DNA of 64,000 nucleotides, from the NCBI GenBank assembly GCA_036971475.1, contig JBAIZL010000005.1, positions 248,731,823 to 248,795,822 on the forward strand. Reading direction: 5' to 3'. The notes beneath the pieces are model-generated. The model had not been told where the DNA came from. It saw only the letters and a list, made by a program, of their open reading frames with translations, and did not search any database. Position 1 is the stretch's first letter, and each line of letters begins with the position of its first letter. The stretch is from Prosapia bicincta. Taxonomy: Eukaryota; Arthropoda; Insecta; Hemiptera; Cercopidae. Of the stretch, positions 45,916 to 56,690 are shown piece after piece. The position numbers and the translations under genes were made by a program.

Positions 45916-46013
45916 AATTTGGTTAGTTTGTGTTGGTTTACGATATATGTTAAATTCAATTCATTATTATGTCTTTTAAATGTTATATCTAGAAAGTTGA
46001 TCTTATTATTTTT

Positions 46014-46262
46014 CTACATTTTATAAGTAAAATTAATATTTTTATTTATCTCATTTATTTTATCTAAAATAGTTATTAAGTTTATACCATTATTATTAGA
46101 TACATACAAACCATCATCTACATATCTAAACCAATAACAGTTTTTATCAAATGTCTGTATAATTTTATTTATTTTATCATCTATATACAGTATTGTAAAA
46201 ATTATTTCAGATATATTCGATAAGGGAGAACCCATGGCAAGACCATCTTCCTGTTTGTAAAT
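46014..46262 (-). pseudogene. PLE reverse-transcriptase fragment
   Basis: Read on the minus strand from 46262 it begins QEDGLAMGSPLSNISEII, the PLE version of reverse-transcriptase motif B, and continues to CYWFRYVDDGLYVSNNN, motif C with the catalytic YVDD aspartates, and FTYKM. The frame then stops at about 46014, where the next coding piece begins in another frame. Fingers and most of the palm upstream are missing, lost at the inverted junction. AT-rich codons and Asn/Ile-rich content match the flanking fragment. Confidence 0.88.
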
Positions 46263-46276
46263 TTTATTATTATATT

Positions 46277-46640
46277 ATAAAACGGTGTATATAAATTAGA
46301 ATGTGATTATTGTAATAAAGTTTATATAGGACAAACTAAAAAAAAAAAACTTTAAGATAGATATAAAGAGTATTTTAATGCATATAAAAAGCCAGAAATT
46401 TATAAATCAAAATTTGCTAGTCATTGTATTAATAATAATCACATATTTCCCAATATAGATAATATGATACTTGTAAAAGAAATTAACAAAGGCCTGCGAA
46501 TTAATATTTATGAAGCTTTAGAAATACATAAATATATAATACTAATAATGAGTTGATAAATGAACAAATACAAGTAAAATCTAAATTTGATAATATATTC
46601 AGTGTTTGTAATGTTAAGGCAGCAAAATAAAAGTTTAACA
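46277..46640 (+). pseudogene. PLE GIY-YIG fragment, mirror copy
   Basis: The broken + strand reading repeats the opposite fragment: [19 protein letters not shown], then after a poly-A run with a frameshift RYKEYFNAYKKPEIYKSKFASHC, INKGLRINIYEALEIHKY and EQIQVKSKFDNIFSVCN. It diverges from its mirror copy by indels, so the pair is not recent or was not exact at birth. Confidence 0.8.
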
Positions 46641-46715
46641 ACATTGTAATTGATTTGGCATAGCTATTTATTCGATCTAATTTGCACATATGTTAATTTT
46701 AATTGTTTAATATTC

Positions 46716-46746
46716 CTGATGATGTTGGTACTGTTAGCCAATGAAA
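46716..46746 (+). ncRNA. Hammerhead-ribozyme-like core in PLE tail (+ arm)
   Basis: It reads CTGATGA, T, GTTGG, 9-base loop, CCAAT, GAAA. Both catalytic words are exact; the stem has four Watson-Crick pairs and one G-U, with one unpaired base before it. Shortly after GAAA a perfect 6 bp hairpin TGAATT/AATTCA follows. Cleavage activity is untested. Confidence 0.42.
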
Positions 46747-46828
46747 TGCTTTGAATTGTAAATTCAATTATAATTCTTGTATTTGTATTTTGACTTAGTT
46801 CTTTATTAATACACAAGAATACATATTG

Positions 46829-46830
<2 letters not shown>

Positions 46831-46883
<53 letters not shown>
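46831..46883. repeat. (TA)n microsatellite at PLE end
   Basis: About 26 TA units lie between the + strand PLE tail and the continuation of family D. Confidence 0.97.
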
Positions 46884-46886
<3 letters not shown>

Positions 46887-46985
46887 AATTGTAATTATAA
46901 AATAAAAAAGTCAAATAAAATTTTCCTTTGTTGATTTAAGAGGAATTGACTTAAAATTATTTGTGTATATTACTTGTTTCCCAAT

Positions 46986-47580
46986 ATGCTTATTATTCTC
47001 TTTAAAAGCATTTAATTTTGTTGTAAAAATAAATAGCTTTTCCCTGGTAAATTAACTACAACAGAAAATGTTCAGATTGATTGTACACAGCTACATTTGA
47101 CAATAAATCAGCTTTAAATTAAGTCAATACAATAATTTTACTGGTTATATAACCTGTCGCGTTTATGTAGTGTACTTTTCAATAAAGACCTACTAACTTC
47201 ATTGCAGTTGTTGATTTAGTTTTAATTAAAATATGAGTAACTTAACTAAAACAGTGAGAATATCTGCAATATAACTTAAATAAATTTAGTTTGCGTGTGT
47301 AGTGCAATGAATTGGTTCGTGTTAAACAGGCAATTGCAAAAAAACACTCATAAATCTGTAAATAATTTATTAGAACTGAACTATGAAATTCGCTAATAAA
47401 TAATTCTATAGTTTTAAATTTTTCTTTCGCTCTACAGAAGAAGAAATGAGGTGTATGCGCGCGCGCGTGAGTGCGTATGTATGACCGGATTGTGCGATTG
47501 TAAAAGAGATAGGATTAATGAAATTGTTTGTAATTTTGCTACAAGGTTTAATTTATTTGATGTTCAAAAAGTCAAATGCG
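46986..47580. other. No recognised gene; short (GC)n tract
   Basis: A purine-pyrimidine alternating GCGCGCGCGTGAGTGCG block lies at about 47457. The rest is AT-rich. Confidence 0.4.
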
Positions 47581-49330
47581 AGTTGTTTTCAAGTTGCACT
47601 TGAAATGGAATGTTTACAATTAATGCAATCAATGACGGCTTTCCCTTTAGAAAACTTTGAACCTTCATCGATTTGCGTGAAAAGTGGTGAGTAGCTAGAG
47701 GGCGCCTCAAGGATCAAAAGTGACACAGTGCCGACTTGGGCTTTTGCCCTGGGGGTGAATGCCACCCCTTTTCGAGGGTGAAATTTTTGCCAAAAATAAA
47801 CCCTATTCGATAGAGGGATGGATTCTAAAGACATTTCATTCTATTAAGTTTTTATGTCTCAAGTCAGGTTTTATTGGTTCAAAATGTTAATTTTTCGGGA
47901 AAATCGATGTTTTGAAACAGTTTTTTACAAATAATTTCAAACGTATGCTTATTCCGAAAAATGCTCTCATCAAAATTGAGCTAATAAAAAACTAAGAGAC
48001 TGTTTTTTTAATGTATGTTGTAAATTGAATTTAAAGCGACTTATAAATATTTAAATGGTTCATCTTTGTATGTGAATACTCGAACCCAACTCTCTGAGGT
48101 TAAATATCGGGAAACTGAAAGATATCTCGGCAAATACATATAGATAACTCTTCATAACTCCAAATAGAGTTTATAGCATTAAAACAGCGAGTTATGATTA
48201 AAATTGACATGTGAGAAATAAAACTTACGTAATTTCCACCAAATTTGAAATTTATAAAAATCCCAATAAGTTAACTTTATTTTAGTAGGATAAATAATAA
48301 GCTCAAAATGTTTAACAGATTTTGAATGCTTATTTTTGAGAATCAATTATTTTAAAAAATCAGAATTATCCAAAATTAAAAAAAATTTTTTTTTTAATAA
48401 CTCTAAACATTAATAATGATACGTAAAAAATGGTTAATAACAAAAATGTAGGTTTCTTATAACTAACATTTTGTTTTGTTTTTTAAAATATCTGTAGGAT
48501 AAAAAGCAATCGAGATTTCATCGAAAAAATTCTAAATTGTATTTTAAGAATCACGTGACTCTCGAGATTTTTAAGACGTCAACTTTAAAAACTGGAGATG
48601 TAAATAATCTTATAGTCCTTGAAATGAACTTTAAAATGAAACCAAATGGCATAAAAATAACAGGACTATGGTAGAAAAAGCAATCGCATTTTAACAAAAA
48701 TAAATTAAGAGCACACATTTTATACGTGGAATGTTATGTATTACATATATTATTATTTATACACACGTAGAGTAGTAATTTTAAATACACAAGAAATTTT
48801 TAAAAAATTATATTCAGTAGCAGCGATTTTAGTAATTATAAATGTGCATTTAAAACAATTAAAACTGCTAAGAAATTAATGTTTCTATTGATTTGAGGGT
48901 AAGGGGTGGTTTATAAGGGTAGAAAATTCACGTTATAGCAATAAATTTCATCATAAGCAGTAAACAAACATTTTTTCATTGATAATATATGATTTATTAT
49001 TTTTAAGAGACATTACAATTTTTCCATGATTTTCAGCTTAAGGAGTTGGTTTCTAAGGGTTGAAAAATTAATTGAAATCATAAATCACGCTTTAAAATGT
49101 TAAAAGATATTTATTCTTCATAACTAAATAATATTTTCACCAATAGAATGTCTAAATTAGCATTTTTTTCAATTTCTTTCAGAAGGGATTTCACCACTTA
49201 AACGCAAAAAGCGCGTCGGGCACATGTCACTTTTGAAGTCAAGGATAAAATAAGCTTGATTGTAAATTTTCATGAAAATCGATGGAGGTTCAAAGAATTA
49301 TGAGGTAATAAGCTATTTTTACCTTCATTG
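47580..49330. repeat. Unclassified 1.7 kb segment, possibly a dispersed repeat
   Basis: It starts with GC-rich words, including the hairpin GGGGTG/CACCCC around 47754-47766, and continues with AAAATCGATG words on both sides (near 47900 and 49280), long A/T runs and no coding capacity. The pattern of GGGTGAAATTTTT and TTTCATGAAAATCGATGG reminds me of non-coding multi-copy sequences in insect genomes, but I cannot name a family. The 81-codon minus-strand frame at 47834-47589 shows no known motif. Confidence 0.3.
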
Positions 49331-51517
49331 ACTGGACTAAATATAGTAACTGTACATGATTTTAAAATAAAAACAGTAAATCTAAATTGGGGTTTACGGA
49401 GGAGGGGGTGATTGACAGTGTCAATGTAAACGGTATAGCTTAATTACCCCTCTGTGCACTGACTTGTAGGGTAGAATATTGCATGCGCATAAATTACAGT
49501 TTTGCATTTAATAGAACTGGTTAGGGCAGTAGGTAAACGCTTTTGAAGTGTGATGCCCACCCAAAACATGTCCAGCGCAGCTTGTCATTGAAGGCCAGTG
49601 TACACAGGTATATCAAACACCGATAAAGCTATTAACATACCTCTGTATCTTGCATCTGTTATTGAAGGTTTTTGTACAAAAAGGGCTTATATACCTTCAT
49701 GTAATATTTCAGTATTTGTGTTTGAATGAACCACTGTTTTTTGTTTCGTAATTAAAAAATATTTTGTTTGATATCTTAACAATAAAGCGAATTCTTGGAA
49801 TTCTTTTACTCTGTCTAACCATCAGTTGATTCTTTCTTGTATTTTGTTATCATTTCGGCGAGCGTATAGGTTATTCTTAACTGACTTTAAAAGAAACGAG
49901 GTTCTGTATTCGACCTGTATGTTCCTCGATAATTTTGAATTAAAGTTACATCTCAATCCATCAGATTTGGAGACAATAATATGCTATTTGAATTTTTTTT
50001 TTAATGTTTGGAATGAATTTTTTTAATAAGTGTTATGAATTATAAAATAAATAACAAACAATCACAATATTTATTTTATGTAGCATTCTACTACGTATAA
50101 AAATAATGTAGAAAAAAAGGTATAAAACTGATAGATTGTTTTATTTCTTGCTTGAGGAAGCCGCTTGGAACGAACATCATCGGATTCTAATGAACGTATT
50201 TTCCTCATGAAAGCGGTTTTTCCCGTTGATCTACCCTTAAGGACATATAGCTTATTATAGCTCGAATGATATAAGCAAAAATAAATACACTGAACAATTG
50301 ATTTAGTTCATTTACTTTGAACGAAATATTGAACAATCCTCAGGTGAAAACTTTACTGAATAACAAGAGATAAATTCATTAAATATAACTTTACTAACAA
50401 TTTTCACTTAATTTTTTTATTAATATTTTGAGTATACAAAATGTGTTTCCTAATAATTATTAAATACAGTATTATTGTATATTTACCTGAAGTTTTTGGG
50501 TTAAGGTATTATCAACACGTTTTTAAACGGAAATGAAAAATAATTATTGAAAGATAAGAAATAATTTGTAGGATTTTAGAAAAAGAATTTCCAACATAAA
50601 TTCATCAATGTATTTATGATACGTTCATCGTAATGTTCAAAAGGTCCACTGTCAATTATTTGAACAACGATCAAGCAACATGATTAGAGGTAAACACATC
50701 GGAAATTTGTATGAATAAATATTTGCAATTAGGCTAGCATAATCAACGAATTGAATCGACGTTCGGTTATAATGTAGATAAGAATTACAGATCACTCATC
50801 TAAAAATGAAAGAATAATTTTTTTTAAAAAAAGAGAAACGTACTCAATATTATGATATTATCTGAAACGATTATTGATCTTTGCTCTCTGAAAAGACCAT
50901 AAAATATCAGATTTATCAAAGTTTGACCGATAAAAATATGTGATTGCCTATTTCTCGTTCAGATTTACAATTCTACACTGAATTTGCACTGAATGTGATT
51001 ATTGTAGATGTTTGTGAACATAAGATATAATATATCAGTAAATCTTTTAAACCATTAATTTAATAAATTGCATACATCTATAAAATAAATCTATGGAAGA
51101 AATGATTGAATAGACTTCCATAGTCTATAAATATTCCATAGGCCTGTGTTCATATCATAATATGTTCATCTAGGTATATTAGCCAAGGTGCTCCAACATC
51201 ATGTAAAATCGCGTTCAGTATGTTAAATATGAGTCTAAGTATGAAATTCGGCACCGACTTCAAAAATTTCGTGGGTAATACGCTAATGATAAATTAGGTT
51301 TTTGCTATTGGAAAATTATTTTTAATTTTTAGTAAGTAAAAATGATATTATCGGATTCTTTTTTTAAGTAGGTTCTGTTGTTTTTTTAAAAATTTTGTTG
51401 TTTATGTTACTGATAGTGTTACAAAAATAAATACTGTAATGAAAATAATGAAGGAAGAAAGGAAAGATAGAGTGACTATAATTGGTGTAGAAATAACAAT
51501 GAGCAAAACGTCAGGTA
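49331..51517. other. No recognised gene
   Basis: AT-rich. At about 50150-50230 CTTGAGGAAGCCGCTTGG and GAAAGCGG form an isolated GC-rich block of unknown nature. No paired ends or tandem repeats were found. Confidence 0.35.
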
Positions 51518-53254
51518 GAGTAAGTCGGGGTAAGAGTGCGCGTGGGGTAAGAGTACGCAGGGGGGGATTTTAACTTTGTGTTTGCACCAGTTGGTCCTAC
51601 TGAGTGTTAGCTGATGCAAGATGTTGTTTATGTCATTGCTACGAAGTTTGGTGTTTTTGAAGTGATTACTCTATTCACAATGAGGTAAGAAGTGTTTACA
51701 ACTACTTTGATCTAATATTTAAGTGTTTAGGAATTAGTGTAAGCTATTTCAACTAATAATTCAACCGTTTTAAACCTAAATTATTTCAAAAGCCTCTGAA
51801 TTCTCTACATAACAACATGGGTTTTTAGTTACATCTTTGCTCACAGAGAGCAACAGCACCTTGCACGTGAAAATACTACATGTGGGGCAAGAGTTCGTAC
51901 GACCATACGGGGCAAGAGTACGCATGCGTATTCTTGCCCCGTTCATTTATATTTAATGAAGAATGTTATTCAACCTTTTTATTTAAAACATACATTAAAG
52001 TTTCAGACTTGTTTCAGGTTTGGCTACAGCACTTCCAGAAGCATGTTGTTTCCTCTCACTCAAATCTTGTTCTTCTAGTCTTAGATAATCATGGTTCGCA
52101 TATTTCTATTCCATCTATCTTATACTGCAGACAACATAGTATCCATACCTCCTCACAGCAGCCACAAAATGCTGCCCTTGGACAAAGTTTTTTTTAAACC
52201 TCTAAAATATTATCTCAGTGTATTGTCGGACAACTGGCTTATCAATCATTCTGGGCGAGTTATAACCCAATACCAGATAGCCGAAATATTTGGACAAGCG
52301 TATGAGGAGACATCCACAAAGGGAAAGGCAATAAACGGATTCCGAATTTGTGGAATCTTCCCTGTTAATCGTAACGTGTTCTCAGAAGATGATTTCCACC
52401 CAAGATCAGTTACAGATAAACCCATGCCTACAGATAACACATCACAGAACACATCTGAATCTTGCAATATCCCAACTGTTATGAACCTCAACGCTTCAAC
52501 TTCAAAAAAAGGACCAAATGTAGACCCAGCTGATTGTCATGCCTCTCCCAAAACGGCAAAAAGCTCAAAAATAAAGAACAAGAAAAAAATTGGAAATTCT
52601 AACCAGTTCTCCCTTTAAAGCCCAATTGATTGCTGGTGAGAACAAAAAAATGCAAGCAGAAGTGAAACGATTAGAAACTCTAGTGAAAAAATAGAAGTTG
52701 GACTTCACTTCATCAAAAAAATCCAAAGGTAAACTACCAACTGAACAACCCAGTACATCGAAAGATAAATTAGCCTGTCCTGCATGTGAAGAGGACTTCA
52801 TTGAACCACCAGAAGAGGACTGGATTCAATGCAATAAATGCCAAGAATGGTGGCATGATGCATGTTCTAATTACGAGGGCGGGGTAAATTTCGTATGCGA
52901 TTACTGCTGAGAATAATGTGAAATAACTTTTAATTGGTTTGAATAAGTTATTTTTTGTAACACTCAATTGCATATGTAATTGTATTAATAAAATCTTTTA
53001 AAGGACATACTGCGTACTTTTACCCCATGGACTGCGAACTCTTGCCCCATGTACGGGGCAAGAGTTCGCATATGTAACGTTTTCGTAAATATTTTTTCAA
53101 GAAGATTGTATGAAATATAAAAGCGTAAGTTTAAAGTATTTTGGTTAACAACTATTTGAAGATATTTTTCTAAAAGTTTTTGTTCGATCAACTATCAATT
53201 AAACTGTTTTTATGGTTATAAACCTTAAGTGCGTGCTCTTGCCCCGGGTTACTC
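51518..53254 (+). mobile_element. pogo-like DNA transposon, 1.74 kb, internally deleted
   Basis: It is flanked by TA. The ends are GAGTAAGTCGGGGTAAGAG and, from the right, GAGTAACCCGGGGCAAGAG. Variants of GGGGCAAGAGTTCGCA recur inside both ends in both orientations (51531-51560, 51875-51940, 53010-53075), which looks like a cluster of subterminal binding sites. The coding part holds only the second half of the transposase. It is the most intact-looking DNA transposon in the window. Confidence 0.85.
52010..52910 (+). pseudogene. pogo/jerky-type transposase, C-terminal part with PHD-like finger
   Basis: The reading begins after a TTTCAG acceptor-like site with VWLQHFQKHV, then LVLLVLDNHGSHIS, the second catalytic aspartate of the DDE_1 family. 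A frame change near 52130-52140 leads to SIPPHSSHKMLPLDKVFFKPLK, with the third acidic residue, then a serine/lysine-rich tail. A TAG at about 52692 interrupts the frame before CPACEEDF...WIQCNKCQEWWHDACSNY...FVCDYC, a Cys4-His-Cys3 PHD-like finger seen at the end of related insect transposases. The CENP-B-like DNA-binding domain and the first catalytic aspartate are missing, so it is dead. Confidence 0.85.
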
Positions 53255-53300
53255 TATATGTTATATAAATAATTCTGGGGATGTTGGGGCGCAAAGGTGA

Positions 53301-54205
53301 AGCAATGTTGTAATAATAGTGCAACGCGTGAGATGCAAAAGGATGCCTTTCCGTTGCTCTACGATATTCATGACAAACAATGTGTAAAGCAATGTTGTAA
53401 TAATGAATGTTTTAATAGTGCAACGCGTGAGATGCAAAAGGATGCCTTTCCGTTGCTTTACGATATTCATGACAAACAATGTTTAAAGCAATGTTGTAAA
53501 AATTAATGTTTTAATAAAGCAACGCGTGAGATACAAAAGGATGCCTTTCTGTTTCTTTACGATATTCATGACAAACAATGTGTAAAGCAATGTTGTAAAA
53601 ATTAATGTTTTAATAGTGCAACGCGTGAGATGCAAAAGGATGCCTTTCCGTTGCTCTACGATATTCATGACAAACAATGTGTAAAGCAATGTTGTAATAA
53701 TGAATGTTTTAATAGTGCAACGCGTGAGATGCAAAAGGATGCCTTTCCGTTGCTTTACGATATTCATGACAAACAATGTTTAAAGCAATGTTGTAAAAAT
53801 TAATGTTTTAATAAAGCAACGCGTGAGATACAAAAGGATGCCTTTCTGTTTCTTTACGATATTCATGACAAACAATGTGTAAAGCAATGTTGTAAAAATT
53901 AATGTTTTAATAGTGCAACGCGTGAGATACAAAAGGATGCCTTTCTGTTTCTTTACAATATTCATGACAGACAATGTGTAAAGCAATGTTGTAATAATGA
54001 ATGTTTTAATAGTGCAACGCGTGAGATACAAAAGGATGGCTTTTCGTTGCTTTACGATATTCATGACAAACAATGTGTAAAGCAATGTTGTAATAATGAA
54101 TGTTTTAATAGTGCAACGCGTGAGATACAAAAGGATGCATTTCCGTTGCTTTACGATATTCATGACAAACAATGTGTAAAGCAATGTTGTAATAATGAAT
54201 GTTTA
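53301..54205. repeat. Tandem array, 9 x 99 bp
   Basis: GCAACGCGTGAGAT recurs at 53321, 53420, 53519, 53618, 53717, 53816, 53915, 54014 and 54113, exactly 99 bp apart. Units differ by scattered substitutions only. On the + strand the unit reads NSATREMQKDAFPLLYDIHD then KQCVKQCCNNECF, 33 residues with five cysteines; some units have a TAA after CCK. On the minus strand the array is open for three stretches of 72, 97 and 134 codons. It starts 50 bp after the pogo-like element. Coding is unproven. Confidence 0.95.
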
Positions 54206-54420
54206 ATAGCTACTGATTGTTTTAATGACAAACAATGTGAACATTTGTTTATTGCAAACTGTGTTGACCTTTGACATGCAGATAATGTTCCTAAGAGTAA
54301 AACATGCAAGCCTAAACTTAGACGTGCGAACAAATTTGCAGTCCTCTTCCATTTTCTTCTATTAATCGCTCGTCCGTGGCTGTTGTCCAATAGACACGAA
54401 GCTGTCCAGTACAGCCTTGC

Positions 54421-54862
54421 GTGTCCCTTTACAACGTCTCCCTCCTCCAGAGCCCCGTAGACAGCCAGGTGGTTAGCCGTTACCCAATCCTAATACCTCC
54501 ACTGTTTTCGTGTCCCTCTACAACGTCTCCCTCCTCCAGAGCCCCGTAGACAGCCAGGTGGTTAGCCGTTACCCAATCCTAATACCTCCACTGTTTGCGT
54601 GTCCCTCTACAACGTCTTCATTCTCCAGAGCCCCGTAGACAGCCAGGTGGTTAGCCGTTACCCAATCCTAATACCTCCACTGTTTTCGTGTCCCTCTACA
54701 ACGTCTTCCTCCTCAGAGCCCCGTAGACAGCCAGGTGGTTAGCCGTTACCCAATCCTAATACCTCCACTGTTTGCGTGTCCCTCTACAACGTCTTCCTCC
54801 TCAGAGCCCCGTAGACAGCCAGGTGGTTAGCCGTTACCCAATCCTAATACCTCCACGGTTTG
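54421..54862. repeat. Tandem array, 5 x 88-89 bp, GC-rich
   Basis: Units begin GTGTCCCTCTACAACGTC at 54421, 54510, 54599, 54688 and 54776 and contain AGCCCCGTAGACAGCCAGG and GTTAGCCGTTACCCAATCC. They are nearly identical and far richer in G+C than everything around. No frame runs through all units because 89 is not a multiple of three. Confidence 0.95.
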
Positions 54863-56690
54863 CAAACCTAAAAATTAAAAAGCAATTAGGGAAAATATTT
54901 GGCAAATATAAATTGAAACATGAAGACTAATTAAAACGTTTGCAGAAACATGTTACTAAAATGTTTACTCATAATTGTGAATTAACTAATAGTAATGCAA
55001 TTTTATAAGAAATTCTTAATAATGAATCATTTCAAGATAATCGGTGATCACACTACAACAGTCTAAATACGTTTATAGGCAGCGGGACTCAATTCATGGA
55101 TATTTGAGCAAATGACCTTTTAAAAAGAAGACTTTTTTATAACATATTTCAAGGTTTTAAGTCTAACTGTAACTATGGGTCTCATTATTCTAAATCAGAT
55201 TTTTGTGACGACTCAATATATATTAAAAAAATCTTGGAAGTTATTTATTCTAATCTTTGTAAACTAGAGTTTACATTACACGAACGAAAATATAGCGCTT
55301 ATATTGCTTACAAAATAGCATTTATAAAACAGCCCAGGCAACAAAGGAAATTTGATACAAAAAAATTGGTCTAGTTCTAAAAGTTGGTACAGTAGTGTAG
55401 AAAGCTGTCCTAAAAACCAAATATCCCCGGCAGTCGGAAGCTGTTTTATGCTTATTTTTTAAGTTATTTGTTTAAGTTTTTCAAATATTAGTTGTATCAA
55501 AAAATGTGTTATATCCTAAATAAAATAACATAAAACCTTCTACAAGATTGGTTCTAAAACTTTTTCTGAAGATCAAAAGATAAAAGTGTTATCAACTTAT
55601 TTAGGTTTTGCCAGGTTTGTTATATTGTGTATTTAATATTTAATAAACAATCTTTTAAGTTACGTTATATTAAAAATAGTTTTAATTCATATTTATTAAG
55701 GAATTATGATTTTGGGGTTTTTTTAAAACACATTATACACTGCACTGAAATACGCTGCCCAAGTTTGCGACATTTGTTTTGTGAAGTTCGATCAGCCACT
55801 TTACATAAAAAGTCGAGAAATTGTGGTATCCAGTGCAGATAGCTTTTTATTGAGTACAGTGGTAGTGAGACTCGGAGGATTTTACTTTTTGCGTGTTTAC
55901 AAGGCCATTCACCTTTTCCACAGTCGACTTTACTAATGCCGTTATCGACGAGCATTGTTGGATACTCCTCCAGTAAATGTCACGAAGCCCTTGGAATGTG
56001 GAAGAAACACGATTGCTGACATTAAACAATCACAGTAAGCCAAAATATTTTCTTTGCCTGCAATGAACAGAACCAGTCAATGAGAGGACAGTGGTTGATT
56101 ACCCACTCATGATATTTCAAAGGATAACTATCGCTAAAAAACCGATGATAGTTGTGGTGATAGGGGAAAACATAGCTTAAGCTCCCCCAAGTAAACATAT
56201 TTACTTCATGAAGCCTCGGAAGGGTTGAGTAAGTAGTGCTATTATCGCACTTATAAATCACTAATCAAATGGAAACAATTACACACCTAAAACAATGTCC
56301 ACACAACTTAATTAATAATTACAATAAATCTTACAAGCTCACGTGATTGTCAGAGAGAAAGCAATGTTTCAATCAGGAGCTGATAAAGCCAGGTTTCATA
56401 CCAACATTACGACATGAAGTATTAGTCAAAGATGCTCGAGTCATCCACGCGATTGTTATCTCTTTGAATTGTATCGTGTACCAGATGATTGGATTAAAAT
56501 AAACATAATACCATTTCACATTGTCGAATAATACCAGGTGACTTGTTCAGTAAGGAACAGAGAAAACAATATTGCCAATCTAAATATTGTAACAATAAAA
56601 TTGACCTCCACATTTCGAAAACACTGGTTTTTCAGTCTCCTAGCGAAACATCACGTTATTAGCTTGTCCTAATTAAATGCATCATAGTTA
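54863..56690. other. No identified gene; possible unrecognised coding remnants on the minus strand
   Basis: Minus-strand frames at 56261-56022, 56029-55847 and 55955-55704 follow each other with small overlaps and have a less AT-rich composition (readings such as KYHEWVINHCPLIDWFCSL and WIPQFLDFLCKVADRTSQNK). This could be a decayed protein-coding insertion broken by frameshifts, but I recognise no family. Confidence 0.3.

Larger units (their letters stand above)
45053..46830. mobile_element. Penelope-like element fragment with inverted terminal copies, inserted in (TA)n
   Basis: (TA)n tracts flank it (45025-45052 and 46831-46883). The left part, 45053-46270, is a PLE read on the minus strand: end of reverse transcriptase, linker, GIY-YIG core and tail. 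The right part, 46277-46830, is a + strand copy of the GIY-YIG end and tail only. The two tails form an inverted repeat of about 480-520 bp that has diverged by several indels. The junction falls just upstream of the reverse-transcriptase block QEDGLAMGSPLS. Confidence 0.85.
44459..46985 (-). repeat. Family D copy 3, split by a PLE insertion
   Basis: The first part (44459 to about 45024) runs from AGCTCACACTCTCC through the tRNA-like block (44620-44690) to GTTATTCTGACATATCC. The remainder (ATTAATTGTAATTATAAAAT to about 46985) follows after the PLE. The order matches the unbroken copy at 35207. In the tRNA-like segment, read in reverse, GGCTCTG and TAGAGCC can pair as a 7 bp acceptor-like stem with one G-U, and AGTTCGAATC resembles a Pol III B box. 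Confidence 0.75.

Noticed and set aside
47589..47834. 81-codon minus-strand frame (MSLESIPLSNRVYF...)
   Set aside because: It lies in a non-coding segment rich in hairpin words and shows no recognisable domain or supporting neighbour.
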